Assembly (NCBI RefSeq): GCF_900130005.1
Contig: NZ_FQXP01000013.1
Span: 1 to 64,000, forward strand
Direction of reading: 5' to 3'
DNA: 64,000 bases
Source: Clostridium collagenovorans DSM 3089
GTDB lineage: Bacteria; Bacillota; Clostridia; Clostridiales; Clostridiaceae
Of the stretch, positions 9,284 to 17,278 are shown piece by piece (positions within the stretch are counted from its first letter, which is position 1; each line of letters begins with the position of its first letter). The notes under the pieces were generated by a model. It did no database searches. It was given only the letters and a program-made list of their open reading frames with translations, and was not told the DNA's origin. The position numbers and the translations under genes were made by a program.

Positions 9284-9790
9284 TTATTTTGAAGATTTTC
9301 TTATTACATCTCCATACCACTCATTAAATGGTTGTAAAAACTGTTCTATTTCTAACCATCCTTGTTCTTTCAAATCGAATTCATGAATATACTTACTTGT
9401 TACTCCTGGGTCAAATATTCCCCCATCAATTCCATTGTCTTTAATAATCAACAATGGTAAATCCAACATATATGCCATAGCAGCTTCTATCTGATTCCAT
9501 GGGGTTGCTATATTGTAACATTCAAGAGTCATCTCTTTTTTAGTTTCAGGTTTTTTTATACCTCTTTCAACTTTTATTTGAGTAAACCCTAAAATAATAG
9601 CTCCCGTACATTGTTCCATAATTTCTTTTATTGCTTTCATAGGAGTTTCATTCGTGAAATCTGTAACTCCAATTGTTCTTAATTTTATTTCTCTACATTT
9701 AAGTATTTCGCTTATCTTATTTACAGTTTCTGTTTCCTCCTCGCTTAAATCCGTAGGCCTACTCAAAAATATATTATACTCTCCGCTCAA
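9284..9790 (-). CDS. TIR-like / nucleoside deoxyribosyltransferase-like protein
   Basis: The protein reads as an alpha/beta Rossmann-type domain of the TIR/nucleoside 2-deoxyribosyltransferase kind. It has an opening strand YNIFLSRPTD, a central strand GAIILGFTQ, then WNQIEAAMAYML with a conserved-looking glutamate (the position of the catalytic Glu in these folds), a strand LPLLIIKDNG and a C-terminal WLEIEQFL helix. Such proteins often cleave NAD+ or nucleosides in phage defence. No membrane segment is visible. I place the start at the TTG at 9790, which has GGGGGA 9 nt upstream. The open frame continues to a TTG at 9868, but those 26 residues look non-coding and lack a ribosome site. It is transcribed separately from mrr-hsdRMS. 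The enzyme activity is inferred, not shown. Confidence 0.6.
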   Translation of the reverse strand: MSGEYNIFLSRPTDLSEEETETVNKISEILKCREIKLRTIGVTDFTNETPMKAIKEIMEQCTGAIILGFTQIKVERGIKKPETKKEMTLECYNIATPWNQIEAAMAYMLDLPLLIIKDNGIDGGIFDPGVTSKYIHEFDLKEQGWLEIEQFLQPFNEWYGDVIRKSSK

Positions 9791-10019
9791 CTTTCTAAAT
9801 CCCCCTATTCTATGAATATGTAACATATTTAATTTTATCATATGCATTATGTTATTTTTAATTTCCAATTTTCATAGCTTTATGACAACCCATTAATAAA
9901 AAATTAATCAAGATACTATATCCAACCTAATTTCATAAACCTATAAATACCATATTAAATTTAAGTAAACACATACTACTTCTACATCCTCTTATTAATG
10001 TATATCAATAAATCATTTA

Positions 10020-10646
10020 TCATATTATTTTAATTTCGCCGCTCACTGCTTCAACTTTAATTACTTTATTAAAACTTATTGGAGTATCAAACTTATCCAT
10101 TTTATTCATATTAATATATCTATTATTAACTTCTAACACTGGAACACTGCACTTGACTTTTCTATTGTTATTCTCAATTTCAAATTCACCTAATAATATT
10201 ATTTTAGCCTCACTTATTGAAAATTTTAATATTCCAAGTTTATCACTTTCTTTATTTCGTATTGTAGTCTCCTGAATTATTGACATAGAGAATAGCATTA
10301 AATCATTTATAATAGTATCATCTAATTTGCTTATACTATTGTTTTGCAGAATTCTATTTATTCCATTTCTAAATTCCTTAAATGTAAATACTTCTTTTAT
10401 TACTAAAGTAGTGTTTATCTGCCCTAAATTATCTAACACATTTTTAGTTTTTTCTAAATAATCCTTTACTCCACCCTTTTCTTTATCTCTATGAGCTATA
10501 AAATCTCCTAATTCAGTTATTGATCTTATTCCTTTTGCATGTCGTCTTAACATAATTAAAAAACTTACCACATCAGATTCTGAATAATTTCTATCTATAA
10601 ACTTTTTACATAAATCTTTTATTATTTGCTTTTCTTTATCATCCAT
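10020..10646 (-). CDS. uncharacterised island protein (208 aa)
   Basis: I do not recognise a named domain. The N-terminal two thirds is predicted largely helical, with a charged segment ITELGDFIAHRDKEKGG at about 59-75. The last ~60 residues (from about 145) look beta-rich, alternating hydrophobic and polar residues (KIILLGEFEIE, KVKCSVPVLEV). There is no signal peptide or membrane segment. AGGGGCGAA precedes the start. It lies between the ABC-F gene and the TIR-like gene on the same strand and inside the repeat-bounded island, so a defence-related or regulatory role is plausible but unsupported by motifs. Confidence 0.65.
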   Translation of the reverse strand: MDDKEKQIIKDLCKKFIDRNYSESDVVSFLIMLRRHAKGIRSITELGDFIAHRDKEKGGVKDYLEKTKNVLDNLGQINTTLVIKEVFTFKEFRNGINRILQNNSISKLDDTIINDLMLFSMSIIQETTIRNKESDKLGILKFSISEAKIILLGEFEIENNNRKVKCSVPVLEVNNRYINMNKMDKFDTPISFNKVIKVEAVSGEIKII

Positions 10647-10681
10647 TAAATTCGCCCCTAACTATATATAAATTATATCAA

Positions 10682-10709
10682 AAAGAGTTAGCTTTTACAC
10701 TAACTCTTT
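10682..10709 (-). terminator. terminator of the ABC-F gene
   Basis: AAAGAGTTAG (10682-10691) pairs perfectly with CTAACTCTTT (10700-10709), 11 bp beyond the ABC-F stop. On the minus strand it ends in TTTTTGATAT. Confidence 0.8.
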
Positions 10710-10719
10710 CAAAATTTCA

Positions 10720-12276
10720 CTAAACAAGTTTAGTTGTCCAACCTTCTATATTCCACACATCTGTTACAACGTCTGCGTAGAATTCTGGTTCGTGGCATAC
10801 TAATAGTACTGTTCCTTTGAATTCTTTTATTGCTTTTTTTAATTCTTCTTTTGCTTCAACGTCTAAGTGGTTTGTAGGCTCATCTAGTACCAGCCAGTTT
10901 ATGTCTTTTAACATTAACTTACAAAGTCGTACCTTTGCATTTTCTCCTCCACTTAGAACCATCATTTTGCTTTCAATATGTTCTGTAGTTAAACCACATT
11001 TAGCAAGTGCTGCTCTAACTTCTCCATTACCTAAGCTTTGGTATTCATTCCATACTTCATCTAATGCAGTGTTTCTATTTTCTTTGCTGCTTTCTTGCTC
11101 GAAGTATCCTAGTTCTAGGTAATCTCCTAATTTAACTTCTCCTGAGAAAGGTCTTATTTGCCCTATTAAAGTTTTTAATAGAGTTGTTTTTCCTAAACCG
11201 TTAACCCCTCTAATAGCAACTTTTTGTCCTCTTTCTAAGGATATATTAACTGGCTTAGTTAAGGCATTTTCGTATCCTAAAACTAAATCCCTTGTTTCAA
11301 ATACATATCTAGTTGGAACTCTAGCTTCTTTAAATTTAAAGGTAGGTTTAATTCTCTCTTTTGGTTTTTCTAAGATTTCCATTTTCTCTAATTGCTTTTC
11401 TCTTGACTTAGCTCTACCCTTAGTTGAGAATCTTGCCTTATTTCTTGCTATGAAATCCTCTAGTTTTTCAACTTCTTTTTGTTGTTTTTCATAGGCTTGT
11501 AATTCTTGTTTACGCTTTACTTCCTTCATATCTAAGAAATGCTCATAAGTTCCTTTGTATCTTGTAATTTCTCCATTTTCAACGTGGTAAATTACGTTTA
11601 CAACTGAGTTCATAAAGCTCTCATCATGAGAAACTAAGATAAATGCATTTTCATATTCTTGAAGGTATCTCTTTAACCATTCAATATGTTCTACATCTAA
11701 ATAGTTTGTAGGCTCATCTAGTATTAATATCATAGGATTTTCAAGTAATAATTTAGTTAATAATACCTTGGTACGTTGACCACCTGATAATTCATCAACC
11801 TTTTTATCTAATCCTATTTCTCCTAATCCTAAACCATTAGCTACTTCATTTATTTTTGCATCTATTGTATAGAATCCACTAGTTTCTAAAATACTTTGGA
11901 TGTCTCCAACGTCTTCCATAAGCTTTGCTAATTCTTCTTCATTAACATCACCCATTTTTTCATATATACCAATCATCTCAGCTTCTAAATCAAACATTCC
12001 TTTGAAAGCACCTCTTAGTACTTCCATAATTGTTTTACCATTTTCAAGTTCACTATGTTGATCTAAATATCCATATGTAATTCTATTGCACCATTGAACT
12101 TTTCCTTCATCAGGCATAAGTTTCCCTGTAATTATATTAATAAATGTACTTTTACCTTCTCCGTTAGCACCAACAAATCCAACGTGCTCACCCTTTAATA
12201 ATGTAAAAGAAACATCTTCTAAAATACTTCTACCGCCAAAACCATGACTCACATTTTCTACTGAAAGTATACTCAT
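10720..12276 (-). CDS. ABC-F family ATPase
   Basis: A soluble ATPase of about 518 residues with two ABC cassettes and no membrane domain. ABC-F proteins act on the ribosome as translation factors or antibiotic-protection proteins. The first cassette has Walker A GANGEGKST and LSGGQ with DEPTNYLD. A charged linker (about 240-310, rich in KQ and KE) follows, then the second cassette with GVNGLGKTT, LSGGE and DEPTNHLD. The open frame extends 14 codons further up, but the ATG at 12276 has AGGGAGATG just before it and begins MSILSVENVSHGFGG, so I use that. Its last ~115 codons are duplicated at 1688-2049. Length and lack of a C-terminal extension suit the YbiT/YdiF-like groups better than a known resistance type. 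Confidence 0.93.
   Translation of the reverse strand: MSILSVENVSHGFGGRSILEDVSFTLLKGEHVGFVGANGEGKSTFINIITGKLMPDEGKVQWCNRITYGYLDQHSELENGKTIMEVLRGAFKGMFDLEAEMIGIYEKMGDVNEEELAKLMEDVGDIQSILETSGFYTIDAKINEVANGLGLGEIGLDKKVDELSGGQRTKVLLTKLLLENPMILILDEPTNYLDVEHIEWLKRYLQEYENAFILVSHDESFMNSVVNVIYHVENGEITRYKGTYEHFLDMKEVKRKQELQAYEKQQKEVEKLEDFIARNKARFSTKGRAKSREKQLEKMEILEKPKERIKPTFKFKEARVPTRYVFETRDLVLGYENALTKPVNISLERGQKVAIRGVNGLGKTTLLKTLIGQIRPFSGEVKLGDYLELGYFEQESSKENRNTALDEVWNEYQSLGNGEVRAALAKCGLTTEHIESKMMVLSGGENAKVRLCKLMLKDINWLVLDEPTNHLDVEAKEELKKAIKEFKGTVLLVCHEPEFYADVVTDVWNIEGWTTKLV
10736..11081. repeat. direct repeat copy 2 (inside intact ABC-F gene)
   Basis: Right copy of the 346-bp direct repeat described at 1704-2049. 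This copy retains all conserved ABC residues. Confidence 0.9.
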
Positions 12277-12771
12277 CACACATCTCCCTTTAATTAAAAA
12301 TAAACTTATACAAAGCAATTATTAATATATCATATATCAATTTATCATTACAATAAATTTCGCTTTCTTTACTATAATAAGTATTAGAATTTTGCATATT
12401 CGTAAAATATAGCTGAAATTTATATACTTCTACAACTCAATATAAAATCCTTGTATTAAATAGCAACAATTCAATTTATGTATTAGATAAAGATGTTGAA
12501 TTTGAATAATAAAAAACAAAGGAAGCCATAGCATTAATAAACTTACATATAACATACTGCATTTATAATTTAATTCTAAATACAGTTTATTATTATATTT
12601 ATTCTTAATGCTACAGCTCCAATTTATAAATCATATTTAATATTGATGAACTTACCTTATAAATTCATTTGATAATTCAAATCATATTTCAATTGCTAAA
12701 CTTACATTTAAATTAGTTTATTTCTGAGTCAATTTACTAATTTATCTCTTAATAACCTTATTTAAATTGAA
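12277..12771. other. intergenic region, nothing recognised
   Basis: About 495 bp of strongly A+T-rich DNA between the ABC-F start and the cysE stop. It must carry the ABC-F promoter, but I see no convincing gene, RNA motif or clear repeat. Confidence 0.6.
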
Positions 12772-13311
12772 TTAATTAACCCCTTCTAATTCTACAATTG
12801 AAGTTATTTTCTTAACTACAGCTGGAATTCCAACAGCAGTACTATTAGGTGGAATACTTTTTAGAACTACAGAGTTAGCTCCTATTTTAGAACCCTTTCC
12901 AATAACTATAGCACCAAGTACTTTTGCTCCACATCCAATAATTACATCATCTTCAACTGTAGGATGTCTTTTACCTGTTTCTTTTCCTGTACCCCCTAGA
13001 GTAACACCATGAAACAAAGTCACATTATCTCCTATTTCAGCAGTTTCTCCTATTACGACACCCATACCATGATCTATAAAGAAACCTCTTCCTATGGTAG
13101 CACCTGGATGTATTTCTATTCCTGTAAAGAATCTACCTAACTGAGATATTAATCTTGCTAAAAATAATAGTTTTATTTTGTAAAGACCATGTGCAAGTCT
13201 ATAAAACAACATTGCATGCACAGAAGGATATAATAAAACCTGTATTCTATTTCTTGCAGCAGGATCTCTTTCCTTAATACTATCTAAATCATATAGAAAG
13301 TTTCTAAACAT
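12772..13311 (-). CDS. cysE: serine O-acetyltransferase
   Basis: Transfers acetyl from acetyl-CoA to L-serine, giving O-acetylserine for cysteine synthesis. At 179 residues it is the short bacterial form. An N-terminal helical part with RDPAARN is followed by a left-handed beta-helix of hexapeptide repeats (IHPGATIGRGFFIDHG, ETAEIGDNVTLFHGVTLGG, IGCGAKVLGAIVIGKGSKIGANSVV), with the active-site His in the GxxIDHG segment. GGGGGTAAGAG precedes the start. It follows cysK by 41 bp on the same strand and shares its T-box, so both steps of cysteine synthesis respond together. CysE and CysK normally form a complex. Confidence 0.97.
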   Translation of the reverse strand: MFRNFLYDLDSIKERDPAARNRIQVLLYPSVHAMLFYRLAHGLYKIKLLFLARLISQLGRFFTGIEIHPGATIGRGFFIDHGMGVVIGETAEIGDNVTLFHGVTLGGTGKETGKRHPTVEDDVIIGCGAKVLGAIVIGKGSKIGANSVVLKSIPPNSTAVGIPAVVKKITSIVELEGVN

Positions 13312-13352
13312 AACTCTTACCCCCTGTATTTTAAAATCCCTTATCTTTTGTT

Positions 13353-14252
13353 TTAAAAAACATTCATTGATAAATATTTTTCTCCACCATCTGGTGCTAC
13401 TGTTACTACAACCTTATCTTTGCCGTATTTCTCTAAGGCTTTCATAGCGCCAGCTACATTACCACCTGAGGATATACCTAAGAATAATCCCTCATCACTT
13501 ACTAATTTTCTAGTATATTCAAAGGCTTCTTCATTAGAAATTGTATATACCTCGTCCACATATTCCTTTTCAAATATTTCTGGTATGAATCCAGCACCTA
13601 TACCCTGTATTTTATGTGGTCCTGGTTTTCCTCCTGAAATCACTGCTGAATCCTCTGGTTCAAGTGCAATAACTTTGATATTAGGATTTATTTCTTTTAG
13701 TCTTTTTCCAATACCAATTAAAGTACCACCAGTTCCAACTCCAGCTACAAAAATATCTATATTAGGAACATCCTTTATTATCTCTTCTGCTGTTGTATAA
13801 TAATGTTTCTTAGGATTTGCTTTATTAGCAAATTGAAGAGGCATAAAATACTTTTCATCTGAATTTAATATTTCAGTTGCTTTATCTATAGCACCCTTCA
13901 TCCCCTTAGCTCCATCTGTTAATATAAGCTCAGCTCCAAATACTGCTATTGCATCTCTTCTTTCTTTGCTCATAGTGTCAGGCATAACAATTATAACTTT
14001 GTATCCCTTTAATTTTCCTATCATAGCTAAGGCTATACCTGTATTTCCGCTTGTTGGTTCTACTATTACGCTGCCTTCTTTAAGCAAACCTTGTTTTTCT
14101 GCTTCTTCTATCATACCAAGTGCTGCTCTATCCTTTATACTTCCACCTGGATTAAACTTTTCAACCTTTAAGAATAAACCTTCAGCTCCAAAACTATTTA
14201 ATTTAACCATTGGAGTATTTCCTATAACTTCTAAAATATTTTGATACAACAT
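13353..14252 (-). CDS. cysK: cysteine synthase (O-acetylserine thiol-lyase)
   Basis: A PLP enzyme that makes cysteine from O-acetylserine and sulfide. Visible family motifs are NPGGSIKDRA with the PLP lysine (about residue 40), the substrate loop EPTSGNTGIALA, the phosphate-binding GVGTGGTLIG and a C-terminal GISSGGNVAGA. The 299 residues are full length. GAGGAGG lies before the ATG. It is first in a two-gene unit with cysE, preceded by a T-box leader read from 14634 to 14340. Confidence 0.97.
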   Translation of the reverse strand: MLYQNILEVIGNTPMVKLNSFGAEGLFLKVEKFNPGGSIKDRAALGMIEEAEKQGLLKEGSVIVEPTSGNTGIALAMIGKLKGYKVIIVMPDTMSKERRDAIAVFGAELILTDGAKGMKGAIDKATEILNSDEKYFMPLQFANKANPKKHYYTTAEEIIKDVPNIDIFVAGVGTGGTLIGIGKRLKEINPNIKVIALEPEDSAVISGGKPGPHKIQGIGAGFIPEIFEKEYVDEVYTISNEEAFEYTRKLVSDEGLFLGISSGGNVAGAMKALEKYGKDKVVVTVAPDGGEKYLSMNVF

Positions 14253-14339
14253 AACTTTTTCCTCCTCGTCTCTTTTTTAAATTATTTTCACTAAATTCAT
14301 GAATATGCCCAAATTATAGTTTAATAATTCAAAATAGGT

Positions 14340-14634
14340 GACTTTAGGAAAATAAAAAAATCTCGCCTCTATACCTAGAGACGAGATTATATATGTTAAC
14401 CTTCGTTCCACTCTAATTGAAATATTAAAGTAACTACTTTAAAGCACTTCATGCCCGAGCAATATAACGGTTGCAACCGACACAGCCTACTAAAAACTTC
14501 GGTGTGTAACTCCAAAGGGCACTTCCTATATACTTCCAATAGAAATTATCTCAGCTACCAATTTCCTCTCTGTAAGTTCCATATACAGTACTTTCCTTCT
14601 TCAACGTCTTTATTAAAATATTTTGTGTTGATTT
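14340..14634 (-). promoter_or_regulatory. T-box leader, cysteine-specific (cysKE)
   Basis: The minus-strand leader shows T-box parts in order. A stem I start comes first (GAAGAAGGAAAGTA), then AGAGAGGAAATTGGTAGCTGA, and then a specifier region GGAAGTGCCC where TGC would be the Cys codon. The T-box sequence AGAGTGGAACG follows (plus-strand 14404-14414), and a terminator comes last. The TGGA bulge would pair with a tRNA ending UCCA, and U is the tRNA-Cys discriminator base. Codon, discriminator and downstream cysKE genes agree. Uncharged tRNA-Cys should allow read-through. The T-box core departs from the AGGGTGGNACCGCG consensus. Confidence 0.88.
14360..14387 (-). terminator. T-box terminator hairpin
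   Basis: ATCTCGCCTCT pairs with AGAGACGAGAT (one G-T pair) and is followed on the minus strand by TTTTTTT. It competes with the T-box antiterminator. Confidence 0.85.
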
Positions 14635-14641
14635 ATGTTAT

Positions 14642-14670
14642 ATAATATTACATATCTTTTTAATTGTCCA
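14642..14670 (-). promoter_or_regulatory. promoter of the cysKE T-box transcript
   Basis: On the minus strand TGGACA (14670-14665), a 17-bp spacer and TATTAT (14647-14642) form a sigma-A-type promoter just upstream of the T-box stem I. Confidence 0.6.
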
Positions 14671-14729
14671 CTATTTTTATTATAGAAAATATCTATAGAT
14701 AATCATTCTTCTATAGATAAATCTTTATG

Positions 14730-15737
14730 CTATTTTCTTAATTCCCATAAGAAACTACCATCTTTTTTGATATAACCAATCTTAGTACCACGCTGAACTT
14801 TTGCTATTCCATTAACAAAATCATAGGCTTCATCAAACTGTGGTGCTATTACCATATTCCCTTCAAGATCTATGTAACCCCATTGATCTTCAAGACATAC
14901 AGCTAACATACCTTCGCTTATTATATCTACGTCTTCGTATTTAGGTTCTATTATTACTTTTCCAGTTTTATCTATGTAACCATACTTTTCATCTTCTTCA
15001 ATAACAGCATAGCCATTGTAAAATGGATCACAAGAAGTAAATTGAGGTTCTATTACCATATCACAATTTTTATCAATATATCCTGCCTTACCCCTAGCTT
15101 CAACTGCAGCAAGTCCCTCTGTAAAATCCTTAGCAACAGAAAACTTAGGTTTTATTAAAAACTGTCCATTTTCATCTATGTACCCATATTTATTTCCAAA
15201 GGCTGCAGCTGCATACCCTTCTGAAAAACTATAAGCATAATCAAGAATAGGCTCTATAACAACCTCTCCTGATTTATTAATATATCCAAGCTTTCCACCT
15301 ATTTGAACTAAAGCTTTACCTTCACTAAAATCATAAGCATCTAGATATACTGGTTCTATAACTTCATTTCCACTTTTATCAATATATCCCCAGTTATAAT
15401 TTAATTGTACTAAAGCTAAATCCTCAGAGAAATCCTTAACATCTCTGTATTTTGCTTGCACTAAAACCTTTCCTTCATTATCTAAGAATCCCTTTTTACC
15501 ATCTTCTCTAAAGATTCTAAAGCCTTCTACCTCTTCACCAATGTAATGATACTTAGGTTCTATAACAAAATTCTTATTTTCATCAATAATACCGAACTTA
15601 CCTTCTACAGCTACAACTGCTAAGCCATTAACAAAATCCTCTGCCTCTGAAAACTCAGGCTCTATAACCACAGTACCTTCTTCATTTATGTAACCGAACT
15701 TACCCTTTTGTTTTATAACTAATAATCTATTCTCCAT
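14730..15737 (-). CDS. WG-repeat protein
   Basis: A 335-residue protein made almost entirely of about ten ~33-residue WG-type repeats with the pattern K-(F/W/Y)-GYI-x-G-x-(V/F)-x-I-x-P-x-(F/Y), then a DFxxGLAxV unit (for example KFGYINEEG, NWGYIDKSG, QWGYIDLEG). There is no signal peptide or membrane segment, so the protein is probably cytoplasmic. Function of such proteins is generally unknown; the repeats suggest a binding scaffold. It is monocistronic. Confidence 0.9.
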   Translation of the reverse strand: MENRLLVIKQKGKFGYINEEGTVVIEPEFSEAEDFVNGLAVVAVEGKFGIIDENKNFVIEPKYHYIGEEVEGFRIFREDGKKGFLDNEGKVLVQAKYRDVKDFSEDLALVQLNYNWGYIDKSGNEVIEPVYLDAYDFSEGKALVQIGGKLGYINKSGEVVIEPILDYAYSFSEGYAAAAFGNKYGYIDENGQFLIKPKFSVAKDFTEGLAAVEARGKAGYIDKNCDMVIEPQFTSCDPFYNGYAVIEEDEKYGYIDKTGKVIIEPKYEDVDIISEGMLAVCLEDQWGYIDLEGNMVIAPQFDEAYDFVNGIAKVQRGTKIGYIKKDGSFLWELRK

Positions 15738-16258
15738 AATTTATGTTGTAAAAACTATAAAATCTATATGTTTTAAACAACTTCCTCCCTTCTTTATGTA
15801 ACTCAAATTCTCTTATAACAATATTTTCTTGTAAAATTTAATATATTAACTATACCATAAAAAACTATATTTTTATAAATATATATATTTCAATAAATAA
15901 TCTTAAGTTTAATAAAACTAACTTTATGCCTTAATAATTAAGGAAATACGTATATGTACATTCTTCTTCTAAAAATCTATCCTTAATATTTTTGACATAA
16001 CATCAAGAAATAAATCACCTAATTTACAATAAATAACTTAAAAATATTTTAAATTAACTTTATTTTAACTTACCTACTTATCTTAAATATAAGATAACCT
16101 TTAACTTAAAATAAATTTAACATACTAAGTAAGCCAATTTAATTTTATTATTATTTTAATTATAGTATAATCTAATATAATAATTATAAACTTACTATAA
16201 TGGTACTAATCATAGGTTTACTGTAATTGTTAACCTTATAAAACAAGGGGGAAAAATA
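15738..16258. other. intergenic region between divergent genes
   Basis: About 520 bp of very A+T-rich DNA between the divergent WG-repeat and mgsA genes. Promoters for both must lie here. No coding frame, riboswitch or strong repeat was recognised. Confidence 0.6.
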
Positions 16259-16720
16259 ATGAGCAAAAATTCTATAATCATAAAAGAGCAAAAGAACATA
16301 GCCCTAGTAGCTCACGATAATAAAAAGGCCGAGTTGCTTCAATGGGTAAAAGATAATATTGAAAGTTTAAAAAAACATAATCTTTTTGCAACAGGTACAA
16401 CAGGGAAAATAATTTCAGCTGAAACTGGACTTAACATAACAAATTTTAAAAGTGGTCCACTAGGTGGGGATCAACAAATAGGTTCAAAAATAGTTGAGGG
16501 TGGATTAGATGTGTTAATTTTCTTTTGGGATCCTTTAGAGTCTCAACCTCATGATCCTGACATAAAGGCATTACTTAGAATAGCATCTGTATACAATATT
16601 CCTAATGCTACAAATAAATCAACTGCTGATTTTTTAATAACTTCACCTTACTTCACTGATGAATACATAAAAACTACTGATTGTTTTGATAATCATTTTT
16701 CTAGAGAGATAAATTTATAA
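16259..16720 (+). CDS. mgsA: methylglyoxal synthase
   Basis: Converts dihydroxyacetone phosphate to methylglyoxal plus phosphate, a bypass of lower glycolysis used under phosphate limitation. The 153 residues match family length. Motifs seen are ALVAHDNKK (substrate-binding His/Asp/Lys), LFATGTTG, SGPLGGDQQIG (phosphate binding) and the catalytic-site segment FFWDPLESQPHDPDIKALLR. CAAGGGGGA lies just before the ATG. It is a single gene with its own terminator. Confidence 0.97.
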   Translation: MSKNSIIIKEQKNIALVAHDNKKAELLQWVKDNIESLKKHNLFATGTTGKIISAETGLNITNFKSGPLGGDQQIGSKIVEGGLDVLIFFWDPLESQPHDPDIKALLRIASVYNIPNATNKSTADFLITSPYFTDEYIKTTDCFDNHFSREINL

Positions 16721-16729
16721 CTCCAAGGC

Positions 16730-16753
16730 AAAGTCAGCTTTTTAGCTGACTTT
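16730..16753 (+). terminator. mgsA terminator
   Basis: AAAGTCAGCT (16730-16739) pairs with AGCTGACTTT (16744-16753), followed by T residues. Confidence 0.85.
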
Positions 16754-16832
16754 TTAACAAGGTTTAAATATTTTTAAAATGGTTAATGGTAACCCTTTTA
16801 GTTTTGTTTCTTTATTTTGTCTTACATTTATT

Positions 16833-16973
16833 TTACTTTTTCACTACCATAAAATAGTAATCCGTTCCAAATTCTTCATTAAAATTTCTTTCTACATTTC
16901 TTAGCTTTTCTTCTTGATCGTTTTTCAGCTTTGCGTAATTCAATTCTTTAAAATTGCTTTGCATACTATCCAT
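16833..16973 (-). CDS. small charged protein (46 aa)
   Basis: A 46-residue frame with a very good ribosome site, AGAGGTGACAGCG before ATG at 16973. The sequence is charged and probably helical in the middle (KNDQEEKLRNVERNFNEEF) and ends in GTDYYFMVVKK. The pattern looks like a genuine small conserved clostridial protein rather than a chance frame, but I cannot assign a function. It faces mgsA convergently, and its stop lies 80 bp beyond the mgsA terminator. Confidence 0.6.
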   Translation of the reverse strand: MDSMQSNFKELNYAKLKNDQEEKLRNVERNFNEEFGTDYYFMVVKK

Positions 16974-17278
16974 CGCTGTCACCTCTTTTTCATATATTTT
17001 TTTGTAATTATCACCTTAACGCCATTGTAATATATATATTGTACAATCCCTTTTTTTTTATTCTTTCGACATATATATTTTATTATGCAATAGAGAAATA
17101 TTGTAGTTTTTTTGAATATATTTGGTAAAAACTTCTCATATATATATCTATTTTTCCCATCTATGAAAAAAACTTTAAATATTTTAATATATAATGTAAG
17201 TCTCATAGGTATCTGATATAATTATATAAAGTTTCATTGAAATTATTTTTATCATTAAATATTAAAAGGAGTAGCAAA
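16974..17278. other. intergenic region between divergent genes
   Basis: A+T-rich spacer between the 46-residue gene and the AI-2E permease. A 75-codon minus-strand frame here is low complexity and has no ribosome site, so I do not call it. Confidence 0.5.

Noticed and set aside
14451..14645. 64-codon plus-strand frame upstream of cysK
   Set aside because: It lies antisense within the T-box leader and its sequence is explained by conserved RNA elements.
16979..17206. 75-codon minus-strand frame before the AI-2E permease
   Set aside because: Low-complexity AT-rich frame rich in Ile, Lys and Tyr, with no ribosome site.
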